NCBI RefSeq assembly: GCF_034344865.1
Contig: NZ_CP133774.1
Span: 5,580,001-5,644,000, forward strand
Reading direction: 5' to 3'
DNA length: 64,000 nt
DNA from: Pseudomonas sp. 10S4
GTDB lineage: Bacteria; Pseudomonadota; Gammaproteobacteria; Pseudomonadales; Pseudomonadaceae
Part shown: positions 36,656 to 45,847 of the stretch, in pieces
Position numbering within the stretch: position 1 is the stretch's first letter
How the letters are laid out: the number at the start of each line of letters is the position of its first letter
Position numbers and translations under genes: made by a program
Notes under the pieces: generated by a model
The model's input: only the letters and a program-made list of their open reading frames with translations
Databases searched by the model: none
What the model was told of the DNA's origin: nothing

Positions 36656-39600
36656 TCAGAACTGCCAGTCCAGGGTCAGGCCCACGCCGTGGTCCTTCTC
36701 GTTGGAACCGATCAGTCCGTTGTAATCCAGGTTCACGCGGGTTGCCTGGTTCAAGGCCAACCCGGCGCGCAGCCCGACGACCGCGGCGTCGCGGTCCAGG
36801 GATACGCTCTGCACGCTGAATGCGGTGTTGCCGTTGGCGAAGGCCAAGTGGTCTTCGGAACGGGTGCTGCTCAGGTTGTGCTGCCAGCCGAGGCTGCCAG
36901 ACAGTTCCAGTTTTTTCTGGTCAGACAGCGCAATCGATTTGCCGGCCCGCAGACCGAGGGTCGACAGCACCGCGTCGCGGTTGTCTTCACCGCCCTTGAG
37001 CGCCGCGGCATCACCGTTCTCGGTGAAGCCGTCGCTGTTCAAGTGCACGTAGGCCAGGTTGGCGAACGGTTCCAGTGCCAGCGGTTGCAGGTCCAGTTTG
37101 TAAGCAGCCTCGGCGAACAGTTGAGCCGTGGTCGCATCGCGTTTGGTTTTCTGCTTGCCGCTGACGTCGCCCAATTGCAGTTCACGTTTCACATCAATCC
37201 GATGCCAGCTGTAAGCACCACCGACGCTCAAGCGCAGGGCATCGATTTCATGCCCCAGGTACGCACCCAAGTGGTAGCTGTCGACCGATGCCGACGAATG
37301 CGTGCCATCGCCCATGCTCAACGAGCTGTCGCTATAACCAGTAACGAAACCGAGGCGGGTTTCTTCAGCAATCAAGCCATCACCACCGACCAGCAAGCCG
37401 CCGATGGAGCTGTTGGAGCTGGCGTTGTCATTGCCGCCATCGCTCTTGCCCCAGGCGCCAAGGGCCTTGACCCAGAGGTTGCTTTTGTCATCGGTCGGCG
37501 CGCCGGCGTTGAACAGATCCCGTTCACGCAGACGCTCGCTGACGGCATCACGCAGGTAGCGGCTGTCGTTGATCAGCATCGTGCCGATGGCCGGATGAAT
37601 CTCGCCGGACAGTTGCTGGAACGCTTGCTGGGCCACCGCTGCAGTCGGCGACAACAGCAGGGTTTCGTACAGCGCATTGCCCGCGCCCAATTGCTCGGCG
37701 GCAGCGCCTACAGCGCGTTGGTTTGGAGTCAGGCCAACGTTGCTGAAGGACGTCGCGTTACGCACCACCGCCAACTGAATGCCGTTGGCCGAATAGTCGA
37801 GGGCACCGCCGATAAACAGGTAGTTCGGCAATACCGCACCGAATTGCCCTTGTATGCCGCCGGCCGCTTGCAGGATGTTGTACTGATGGCCGAGCAAGCT
37901 TTGGGTCTGGGCGGTGGTCAGTAATGTCGGACTGTTTTCCAGGGACAGGCTGACCGTAGCGCCATCGATCACTGCTTTGCCGCTTGCGACGATCTGGTCG
38001 CTGCTGGTCGGTGACAGTTCCACGGCGTAGGTCGAGCCTGGTTCGAAGACGACGTCGCCCGTCACGTGCAAGGTGCCGATGGAGTTGCCCGGCGCCACGG
38101 TGCCGCCGCTTTTCGCGGTCAATGCACCGATGCTGCCGTTGCCGCCGAGGATGCCGCTGTCATTGACGGTGACCGCGGACATCAGTGAACCATTGATCGC
38201 CAAGCGGCCCTGGTTGACCAGCGTCGGACCGGCGTAGGTGTTGGCGCCGGTCATCACCAGGGTGCCGATGCCCTGTTTGGTCAGGCCGCCATGGCCGGAA
38301 ATGTCGTTGCTCCAGGTGTCGAGCCCGCAGTGCACGTCGTTACAGACACGCTCGGTGGGTTTGCCGGCGTCGACGATCGCGCCGATGCCTGGCAGGTCCG
38401 CGACAAACTGGCTGGAGCCGTAGGCACCTGCGATGCGGAACTCTTCGGGAATGTCCTTCTCGGTGACGAACATCGCCGGGCCATTGACGCCCTTGCTCAG
38501 GTTGATCATGCCCCAGCCGTACAACGCGTCGATGCCTGGGGCGCCGAGGTCGGTGGCGGTGGTGCGCAACACGCTGGCGACCTGCGCGCCGGTCATGTAG
38601 GGGAAGCGTTCCATCAACACCGCCATGGAACCGGCCACGTGCGGCGCGGCCATCGAGGTGCCGTTGTAGTTGGCGTAGCCGGTGGTCAGGTTCTCGGCGT
38701 TGGTGCCGCTGATGATCGAGCTGTAGATCTTGGTGCCCGGTGCCGATACGCAAAAACTGGCGGTGTAGCCGCAGCGCGACGAGAACGTGCTGATGTTATA
38801 GGGGTTGGCGCTGGTCAGGTCCGGGTTCTGTTGCAGCGCGGCGACGGTGACCCAGTTCGGCGCGATGTCCGGCACAAAGTAACCCAGGCCGGCAATGGCA
38901 TCGGGGTTGTTGAGGTTGTGGTCGTTGCCAGCGGCGAAGATCGTCACGATGCCGCTGCGGGCTGCGGCAATCGCGCCGTCATAGGCACCACCCGGTTTGG
39001 TCCCGAGCAACGGCCGGATCTCGTTGAACTGCAACTGGGCGTCTTGCACGGTGAAGTGCGGATGCGCCGGGTCGCTCCCGCCGAGGTCGAAGCGATCGGT
39101 GATGCCGATGCCCCAGCTATTGTTGATGACGCGTGCGCCACTGGCGATCAGGGCATCCCAACCGGCCTTGTAAACCGCGCCGTCGTTGCCGCGAATGATC
39201 CCGTCCTCCGGGCCTGGGTCACCGTTGTCGGCGCTGATGATTTGCGCACCGAAGGCGACGCCGTGCATCGGGCCGCCGTCGCGGCTACCGGCAGCGATCC
39301 CGCCAACGTGGGTGCCGTGAGCGCCGAGCTTGCCGTTGGAACCAACCGAAGGCGTGCCGTCATAACGGAACGCATCCCCGGCTTTGACCGGAATGTACGG
39401 GTCGGTGTATTCGCGAATGCCGCTGGTGACCAGGTTGATTACTTTGTTGGCCCCGGAAAACTCCGGGTGCGCGGCGTAGACCGGCTGGTCGAAGATCCCC
39501 AGTTTCACGCCTTTGCCGGTGTAGCCGGCGGCGTAGGCGTCCTGGGCGTTGATCGCGCCCACGCCCCAATCGGCCTTGAACTCGGCGCTGCGCCAACTGT

Positions 39601-39727
39601 TCGGGTCACCGAGTTTGCCGTTTTCCACGTAAGGCGCGGCATGGGCGGTACCCAGCGTGGCCAGTGCGCAGAGCACCGCGTAGTTGAGGGTTTTCAGGGC
39701 AAATTTGTTGTTGTTTTCAAGCTTCAT
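36656..39727 (-). CDS. prtB: Subtilisin-like autotransporter serine protease
   Basis: This 1023-aa type Va secreted protease starts with a signal peptide (TLNYAVLCALATLGTAHAA). The S8 domain has D in KLGIFDQPV, H in GAHGTHVGGI and S in NGTSMAAPHVAG. A passenger repeat (GIGTLVMTGANTYAGPTLVN) precedes the C-terminal beta-barrel, about 260 aa ending LDWQF. It is transported by the Sec system and its own barrel, so it does not need AprDEF despite lying in that operon. It is a paralogue of prtA. Confidence 0.92.
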   Translation of the reverse strand: MKLENNNKFALKTLNYAVLCALATLGTAHAAPYVENGKLGDPNSWRSAEFKADWGVGAINAQDAYAAGYTGKGVKLGIFDQPVYAAHPEFSGANKVINLVTSGIREYTDPYIPVKAGDAFRYDGTPSVGSNGKLGAHGTHVGGIAAGSRDGGPMHGVAFGAQIISADNGDPGPEDGIIRGNDGAVYKAGWDALIASGARVINNSWGIGITDRFDLGGSDPAHPHFTVQDAQLQFNEIRPLLGTKPGGAYDGAIAAARSGIVTIFAAGNDHNLNNPDAIAGLGYFVPDIAPNWVTVAALQQNPDLTSANPYNISTFSSRCGYTASFCVSAPGTKIYSSIISGTNAENLTTGYANYNGTSMAAPHVAGSMAVLMERFPYMTGAQVASVLRTTATDLGAPGIDALYGWGMINLSKGVNGPAMFVTEKDIPEEFRIAGAYGSSQFVADLPGIGAIVDAGKPTERVCNDVHCGLDTWSNDISGHGGLTKQGIGTLVMTGANTYAGPTLVNQGRLAINGSLMSAVTVNDSGILGGNGSIGALTAKSGGTVAPGNSIGTLHVTGDVVFEPGSTYAVELSPTSSDQIVASGKAVIDGATVSLSLENSPTLLTTAQTQSLLGHQYNILQAAGGIQGQFGAVLPNYLFIGGALDYSANGIQLAVVRNATSFSNVGLTPNQRAVGAAAEQLGAGNALYETLLLSPTAAVAQQAFQQLSGEIHPAIGTMLINDSRYLRDAVSERLRERDLFNAGAPTDDKSNLWVKALGAWGKSDGGNDNASSNSSIGGLLVGGDGLIAEETRLGFVTGYSDSSLSMGDGTHSSASVDSYHLGAYLGHEIDALRLSVGGAYSWHRIDVKRELQLGDVSGKQKTKRDATTAQLFAEAAYKLDLQPLALEPFANLAYVHLNSDGFTENGDAAALKGGEDNRDAVLSTLGLRAGKSIALSDQKKLELSGSLGWQHNLSSTRSEDHLAFANGNTAFSVQSVSLDRDAAVVGLRAGLALNQATRVNLDYNGLIGSNEKDHGVGLTLDWQF

Positions 39728-39782
39728 CCAACGACCATCCTTAGTTGTGTTGCCAAAAATCCTTGTGGCAATGAGGCGTTAC

Positions 39783-39874
39783 CTGTGGGAGCGGGCTTGC
39801 TCGCGAAGGCGTCCTGTCAGTCACGATTAATGTTGGCTGACAGTCCGCTTTCGCGAGCAAGCCCGCTCCCACAG
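39783..39874. repeat. REP-type inverted repeat, family A
   Basis: CTGTGGGAGCGGGCTTGCTC and its complement are separated by about 37 bases. It lies in the 209-base gap between prtB and prtA and may form a partial barrier or stabiliser within the operon transcript. Confidence 0.85.
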
Positions 39875-39936
39875 GGGTTCATCGTTTCAATCCTTAAACC
39901 GGGCGATCCTCATTGCCGCATTCGTCGTTTACCGCG

Positions 39937-42897
39937 TTAAAACTGCCAATTGAGGCTAAGCCCCACGCCATGGCTCTTCTCGCGGCTGGCCAGTTGGCCG
40001 GTGTAATCGAGGTTCAAGCGAATGTCGCGACTCAGGGCCAAGCCGGCATGGGCGCCGACCAACGCGGCGTCGCGCACCAGCGGCGAGCTTTCCACCGAGA
40101 ACGGCGTGCTGGCGCTGGCAAACGCCAGGTGTTGCTCCGAATCGGTACTGCTCAGGTTGTGCTGCCAGCCGAGGCTGCCGCTCAGTTCCAGTTGTTGCTG
40201 GCCGGACAGGTTCACGGTTTTCAGCGCCCGCAGGCCCAGGGTGCTGAGCACTGCATCGCGGGTGTCGCCGTGGCTTTTCAGCGCGGCGGCATCGCCTTTT
40301 TCGGTGAAACCATCGGTGTCGAGGTGCACGTAGGCCAGGTTGGCGAACGGCTCCAGCGCCACGGGTTGCAGGTTCAGGCGATACGCCGCTTCACCAAAGA
40401 CCTGAGTGGTGGCCGCATCGACTTTGGCTTTCTGCTTGGCACTGACATCGCCGTATTGCAGATCACGTTTAACGTCAGCCCGATGCCAGCTGTAGGCACC
40501 GCCCGCGCTCAGGCGCCAGGCGCCCAGTTCGTGGCCGGCATAAGCGCCCAGGTGATAGCTGTCGACTTGCGCCGAGGAATGCGTGCCGGCCCCCATGTTC
40601 ACCGAACTGTCGCTGTAACCGGTGACCAGGCCGATTCGGGTCTGCTCATCCAGCGCACCATCAACACCAGCCAACAGACCGCCAATCGAAGTGGTGTAGC
40701 CGGCCGTGTCGTTTCGGTCATCGGTCTTGCCCCAGGCGCCAAGGGCCTTGATCCAGCCGTTGCTTTGGGTGCCTTTCGCGTCGTTGAGGCGCTCACCGAT
40801 TGCATCGCGCAGATAACGGCTGTCGTTGATCAGCACAGAGCCCAGCGCCGGGTAGATTTCCCCCGACAGTTGCTGGAACGCCTGTTGCGCGGAACTTGCA
40901 GTCGGCGACAGCAGCAGGCTTTCGTAGACTGGATGACTCGCCCCCAGCCCTTCCACTGCACTGGCCACGGCACGCTGGTTCGGGGTTTGCCCGACACTGG
41001 CGAAACTCGTGGCGTTGCGCTCAACGCTCAGGACAACCCCGGTGGCGGAGTAATCAAGGCTGCCGCCGATGAACAGGTAGTTGGGCAACACGGCGCCGAA
41101 CTGACCCTGAATGCCGCCGGCTGCTTGCAGAATGTCGTACTGATGACCGAGCAGGCTTTGCACTTGCCGGGCGCTGAGCAAGGTCGGGCTGTTTTCCAGC
41201 GACAGACTCACCGTGGCACCGCTGACGGTGGCCATGCCACCGGCGACAATCCGGTCGCTGCTGGTCGGCGACAGTTCCACGGCGTAGGTCGAGCCCGGCG
41301 CGAAGGTCACGTTGCCACTGACCTGCAAAGTCCCGATGGAATTGCCCGGGGCGACCGTGCCGCCGGCATTCGCCGTCAGTGCGCCGATGCGTCCGGAGCC
41401 GCCCAGGGTGCCGCTGTCATTCACGGTCACTGTTGAGGCAAGTGAACCGTTCACCGCCAGCAAACCGCCGTTGACCGTGGTCGGGCCGCGATAGGTGCTG
41501 TCGCCGGTCAGCATCAACCGCCCGACGCCGGACTTGATCAGGCTGCCTTCATAGACCCGACTGGCCGCCGCGGCATCCCGCGCCATGCCCACTGCATAGT
41601 CAGTTTGATCCTGTTGACTGGCGCCGGCCGCCACACCGTTTTGCCAGCCTCTGTTCTTCAGGGTTTGTTGCCAGGCGCTGTGCTCGACGGCATCTTCAGC
41701 CTGACGCTGGATCAACGCCTTATCGCTGATACCGTTGCTCCAGACATCGCTCTGCCCTGCCCCCAGATTGGCGTCAAAAGAACCGAGCAATTGCCCCGGC
41801 CCGCGCATCGCCCGATCAAGGTTGGCCACGCCCCAGCCGACTGTCGTGTTCGGCGCATTGGTGATTGAACCGTCGAGTTGGGTCGCGGTGGTCAGCAGCA
41901 CTTGCAGCGCTTGCTGGTTGTTCATGTATGGATAGCGCTCCATCACCAGCGCCAGGGCGCCCGTGGCGTGAGGCGCGGACATGGACGTGCCGGACTTGAT
42001 CGCGTAGCCGCCACCGGGAATGGTGCTGTCGATCTTCGCGCCGGGGGTGGTGATGCACCAGTACTTGGCGATCCCGCACTGGTTGTACTTTTGCTGATTG
42101 CCTTGATCCAGCCCCGAGACGGCAAGCCAGTGGCCTTCCAGATCCGGCTGGAAGTACGGCAGCGCCGAACGCACGCTGGCGTTGGGATAACCGCTGTTGC
42201 CGGCGCTGAACACATTGATCACACCGCGACGAAGGGACACGTCGGCGGCGGCATCGAGCCAGGTGCCTTTGTTGAAGTGTTGGGCGTAGGCCGCGTGCAG
42301 ATCGTCGAGGGTTCGATAGCTGACATCCGGCGGCTGACTGCCCCAACTGTTGTTGATCGCCCGAACGCCGGCATCTACCAGGGCGTTGTAAGCCGCTTTG
42401 AAATACTGCGGATCGGGGGTGGGGCCGAACAGGAAGCTGTCGTTCTTGTTGGTATTGGCCACGTAGATTTGTGCGTTGTACGCCACGCCGTGCATGCCGC
42501 TACCATCGCGGGAAGCGCCCATGATGCCGGTGACGTGGGTGCCGTGGGAGTCGTTGTTGGAGTTGAGCGTGCCGACGACATTGAACGGTGAGCCGTCGAC
42601 GTAGCTGCCGCTGGTCATGACCGCGTGGTAACGGTCGGTGGCGAATTCGGGATGAGTGGAATCGAAGCCGGAATCCAGTTCACCGATTTTCACGCCTTTG
42701 CCGGTGATGCCGGCAGCATAGGCTTGATCGGCTTGCATGCGCGCAAGCCCCCAATCGCGCTGGAACTCGGCCGAGCGCCAACTGGCGGCGTCACCGGGTT
42801 TGCCGGTTTCAAGGTATTGGGCCTGGGCTGCGGCGGGCATTATGCAAACCGCGAGCAATAGCGTGCCGACCGAAACCGGCTTGATCTGTACGTCCAT
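39937..42897 (-). CDS. prtA: Subtilisin-like autotransporter serine protease
   Basis: This 986-aa protein parallels prtB: signal peptide (VGTLLLAVCIMPAAAQA), S8 domain with D in GELDSGFDS, H in SHGTHVTGIMG and S in SGTSMSAPHATG, a passenger-associated repeat (GVGRLMLTGDSTYRGPTTVN) and a beta-barrel ending NWQF. It also carries a stretch after the protease domain that differs from prtB (QTDYAVGMARDAAAASRVYE). It is probably released or surface exposed in the extracellular protease mixture. The gene follows aprF after a gap holding a family B repeat. Confidence 0.92.
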   Translation of the reverse strand: MDVQIKPVSVGTLLLAVCIMPAAAQAQYLETGKPGDAASWRSAEFQRDWGLARMQADQAYAAGITGKGVKIGELDSGFDSTHPEFATDRYHAVMTSGSYVDGSPFNVVGTLNSNNDSHGTHVTGIMGASRDGSGMHGVAYNAQIYVANTNKNDSFLFGPTPDPQYFKAAYNALVDAGVRAINNSWGSQPPDVSYRTLDDLHAAYAQHFNKGTWLDAAADVSLRRGVINVFSAGNSGYPNASVRSALPYFQPDLEGHWLAVSGLDQGNQQKYNQCGIAKYWCITTPGAKIDSTIPGGGYAIKSGTSMSAPHATGALALVMERYPYMNNQQALQVLLTTATQLDGSITNAPNTTVGWGVANLDRAMRGPGQLLGSFDANLGAGQSDVWSNGISDKALIQRQAEDAVEHSAWQQTLKNRGWQNGVAAGASQQDQTDYAVGMARDAAAASRVYEGSLIKSGVGRLMLTGDSTYRGPTTVNGGLLAVNGSLASTVTVNDSGTLGGSGRIGALTANAGGTVAPGNSIGTLQVSGNVTFAPGSTYAVELSPTSSDRIVAGGMATVSGATVSLSLENSPTLLSARQVQSLLGHQYDILQAAGGIQGQFGAVLPNYLFIGGSLDYSATGVVLSVERNATSFASVGQTPNQRAVASAVEGLGASHPVYESLLLSPTASSAQQAFQQLSGEIYPALGSVLINDSRYLRDAIGERLNDAKGTQSNGWIKALGAWGKTDDRNDTAGYTTSIGGLLAGVDGALDEQTRIGLVTGYSDSSVNMGAGTHSSAQVDSYHLGAYAGHELGAWRLSAGGAYSWHRADVKRDLQYGDVSAKQKAKVDAATTQVFGEAAYRLNLQPVALEPFANLAYVHLDTDGFTEKGDAAALKSHGDTRDAVLSTLGLRALKTVNLSGQQQLELSGSLGWQHNLSSTDSEQHLAFASASTPFSVESSPLVRDAALVGAHAGLALSRDIRLNLDYTGQLASREKSHGVGLSLNWQF

Positions 42898-43000
42898 GTC
42901 TTCTCGCTTTTTTGGCGTTATTAGAGTTTTAGTCCCCCTGTCCGAGGGGGTGGTGTTGCCGTATTACTGCATCGCACTTCTTTCAGGTTGAAGGTGACTC

Positions 43001-43110
43001 TGTGGCAAGGGGGCTTGCTGTGGCGAGGGGGCTAGCCCCCGTTGGGCTGCGAAGCGACCCCAGATGGCGGCTGCTACGCAACCGAACGGGGGCAAGCCCC
43101 CTCGCCACAG
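43001..43110. repeat. Intergenic inverted repeat, family B
   Basis: TGTGGCAAGGGGGCTTGCTG and an internal copy GTGGCGAGGGGGCTAGCCCC face CGAACGGGGGCAAGCCCCCT. It fills most of the 233 bases between prtA and aprF. Confidence 0.8.
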
Positions 43111-43130
43111 GTTTGTATACCTTCAGAAAA

Positions 43131-44483
43131 TCACTGGGTTCTCGGGCCCTGGCCAAACGCCTCGTCAACCCTGGCCAAATCCTGCTCGTTCAAGGTCCCG
43201 GCGTAGTAATGCAACTTGGTCCACGCCATCAGGTAGTCGTAACGCGTCTGGGCCAGGTCGCGGCGGGTGGTGTAGAGCTGTTGTTCAGCGTTCAACGCAT
43301 CAAGATTGACGCGCTCGCCACCCAGAATGCTTTGCTTGGTCGAGACCACCAACGCTTCCGCAGAGGTCAGGGCTTTTTGATAGGCCCGCAGTTTGTTCAC
43401 CCCGGACAGGCAGGCACTGAACTGGCGACGCAATTCGATCAAGGTTTCCCGGGTCTTGCCATCCAGCTCGTACTCGGCCTGTTCCATGTTACTGCTGGCC
43501 TGGCGGGTCATCGCCGAGACCCCGCCGCCGGCATACAGCGGCACGTTGACTTCGAAGCCAATGGTGTTGGTGTCGTAGCGCTGGTTATAGGTATTGCCGC
43601 TTTCCGACTCGTTCTGGCGCACCGTGGCATAGGCGCTAAGTTTCGGCATGTGCCCGGCACGATTGCGCTCAACCTCGTAGCGCGCCACTTCCACGGCCTG
43701 GCGTTGGGAAGCCAGGTTCGGGTTGTTGGCCACGGCCATCTCGTGCCAGGTGTCGTAATTGGCCGGTTGCAAGGTGAACGTCTGGAAGTTCTGGTCCAGC
43801 GGCGCCAGGTCGCCGATATTGATCGTCGGCACGCCAATCAGCGCCCCGAGTTCACGCAACGACGCGTCCTGCTCATCGCGGGCCTCGATTTCCTCGGCCG
43901 TGGCCAGTTCATAACGGGACTCGGCTTCCAGAATATCGGTACGCGTGCCCTCGCCCTGGCGGAACATCTGCTCGTTTTGCTGGAACTGCTGTTCGAAGGC
44001 TTTCTTCTTCGCTTGCGCGATGTCGATCTGATCCTGCGCGAACAATGCCTTGGTGTAGTTCTCCAGCACCCGCACCAGCAATTCCTGACTCTTGCCTCGA
44101 AAGGCTTCGTCGGCGAACAACGCTTGCGCCACGCCTTTGCGATACGAGGCGTATGCCTCGTAGTCGAGCAATGGTTGTTGCAGGGTCAGGGTCGAGCCGT
44201 AACTGCTGTAGTTACGGTCATCGGTCCGGTTCTGCCCGTGCTCATCCAGCGCGGTGGCCTTGGAGGAGTTACGTCCCTTGTTGTAGTTGTAACCGATCTT
44301 GGGCAACAGCCCGGCGCGGCCGATGATGCGGTTTTCAAGGCCGGCATCCCGCTCCTTGATCGCACCAAGGAACACCGGGTCATTGCGCAACGCTTGTTCG
44401 TAGATTTCAAACGGCCCCAGGGCCATCGCACTGTTGCAAGTCAGCAACGCCAGGGCCGCTCCGAGCATGGAAAGCTTATTCAT
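43131..44483 (-). CDS. aprF: Type I secretion outer membrane protein AprF
   Basis: This 450-aa TolC-family channel connects the inner-membrane AprDE complex with the exterior. A signal peptide (LGAALALLTCNSAMA) is followed by two repeated helical regions with the family's long coiled helices (for example FEQQFQQNEQMFRQGEGTRT and YEVERNRAGHMPKLSAYATV). ATG at 44483 has AAGGATG upstream; the alternative at 44495 adds four residues before the signal peptide. It starts 15 bases after aprE. Confidence 0.94.
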   Translation of the reverse strand: MNKLSMLGAALALLTCNSAMALGPFEIYEQALRNDPVFLGAIKERDAGLENRIIGRAGLLPKIGYNYNKGRNSSKATALDEHGQNRTDDRNYSSYGSTLTLQQPLLDYEAYASYRKGVAQALFADEAFRGKSQELLVRVLENYTKALFAQDQIDIAQAKKKAFEQQFQQNEQMFRQGEGTRTDILEAESRYELATAEEIEARDEQDASLRELGALIGVPTINIGDLAPLDQNFQTFTLQPANYDTWHEMAVANNPNLASQRQAVEVARYEVERNRAGHMPKLSAYATVRQNESESGNTYNQRYDTNTIGFEVNVPLYAGGGVSAMTRQASSNMEQAEYELDGKTRETLIELRRQFSACLSGVNKLRAYQKALTSAEALVVSTKQSILGGERVNLDALNAEQQLYTTRRDLAQTRYDYLMAWTKLHYYAGTLNEQDLARVDEAFGQGPRTQ

Positions 44484-44497
44484 ACAACCGAACATCC

Positions 44498-45847
44498 TTA
44501 TTCCTCGGTCAACGCGGAGCCTGCCCGGTCGAGCAGCGGTTTGAACAGATAGTTGAGGAGTGAACGCTCACCCGTACGCACGAACATTTCGGCGGGCATG
44601 CCAGGCTTGATCACCAGACCGTGGAGCTTTTCCATCGCCTGGTCACTGACGCTGCTGCGCAGCACGTAATACGGTGCACCGGTTTTTTCGTCGAGCATCT
44701 GGTCGGCGGAAATCAGGCTGACTTCGCCTGGCACTCGCGGCGTGCGGCTCTGGTTGAACGCGGTGAACAGAATGTCCACCGGCAGGTGCGTACCGACCTT
44801 GTCGATCAGGTTGACCGGCAAGTGCCCTTCCACTTCCAGCCGAGTGCCTTGGGGCACGATTTCCAGCAGGGTTTCGCCCTGGCGCACCACCGCACCTTCG
44901 GTGTGAACCCCTAGGTTGACCGCGATGCCGTCAGCGGTGGCGATGATCTCGCGGTGTTGCAAGTCAAACCCGGCGGACGTCAGTTGCTCCTTGAGCGTTA
45001 CGCTTTTGAGCTGCGCGTCGGCCAGTTGGGTGCGGACTTCTTTCTGGTACTCCTCGATGTGCTGCTGCAGCTTGAGTTTCGCTTCGAGGATGCCCTGCTC
45101 CACTCGCCCGCTTTCACCGGTGTTCTCGGCCAGTTGTTGCTGTACTTGCGACAGCTGACGCTGATATTCCATCAACCGGTTGCGCGGAATGTAGCCGTTG
45201 TCCGCCAAGGGCTGAAGGTTGCTCAGTTGCTGTTGCAAGGAGTTGGCCTGAGCCGTCAGGTCGGTGCGCGCACGGCGCATGCCGGCCAGTTGCGCACTGG
45301 CGCCTTCGATGTTGGCGCGCAGTCCGCCCTGCTCCCGGAAATAGGCTTCGCGGCGGCTGCTGAACAATTGGCGCTGGCCTTCCAGTACCAGCATCAAGCG
45401 TGGGTCAGCATCCTTGCTCAGCTCGACAGGGAAATTCACCTGTTTGAGATTGTCCCGCTCGCTCTCCCAACGCGCCACGCTGGCCCAGGCCATGCGGTAT
45501 TGCGCCTGAAGCGAATCGACGTCGGCAGCGACTTGCGTCTGGTCGAGCTGGAACAGCGGCTGACCGAGTTTCACCACCTGGCCTTCGCGCACCAGAATCC
45601 GGCTGACGACGCCGGGACTCATCGATTGCACGGCCTTGCGCTTGCCGGACACCACCACGGTGCCTTGCACCGGGATGCCTTGATCCAGTGGCGCGAGGCT
45701 CGCCCAGGTGAAGAAACTGCCAGCACCGACGATCGCCAGCACCCAGCCCATACGGGCGAAGAATTTGGCGTCACGCTCAGGGCGTTCAGCGATGTAATCG
45801 TGTTCCATCGTTGCTTCGTTTTCAGTGTTCATGCGTGCGCTGCTCAT
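44498..45847 (-). CDS. aprE: Type I secretion membrane fusion protein AprE
   Basis: This 449-aa HlyD-family periplasmic adaptor has a single N-terminal membrane segment (MGWVLAIVGAGSFFTWASLA), a lipoyl-like hairpin (GVVSRILVREGQVVKLGQPL), long coiled-coil regions and a C-terminal barrel (IKPGMPAEMFVRTGERSLL). It bridges AprD and AprF. The ATG overlaps the aprD stop by ATGA, indicating coupled translation. Confidence 0.94.
   Translation of the reverse strand: MSSARMNTENEATMEHDYIAERPERDAKFFARMGWVLAIVGAGSFFTWASLAPLDQGIPVQGTVVVSGKRKAVQSMSPGVVSRILVREGQVVKLGQPLFQLDQTQVAADVDSLQAQYRMAWASVARWESERDNLKQVNFPVELSKDADPRLMLVLEGQRQLFSSRREAYFREQGGLRANIEGASAQLAGMRRARTDLTAQANSLQQQLSNLQPLADNGYIPRNRLMEYQRQLSQVQQQLAENTGESGRVEQGILEAKLKLQQHIEEYQKEVRTQLADAQLKSVTLKEQLTSAGFDLQHREIIATADGIAVNLGVHTEGAVVRQGETLLEIVPQGTRLEVEGHLPVNLIDKVGTHLPVDILFTAFNQSRTPRVPGEVSLISADQMLDEKTGAPYYVLRSSVSDQAMEKLHGLVIKPGMPAEMFVRTGERSLLNYLFKPLLDRAGSALTEE

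Noticed and set aside
38291..39940. 549-aa ORF antisense to prtB
   Set aside because: A shadow of the protease gene. Composition and lack of motifs show it is not coding; it also crosses a REP element.
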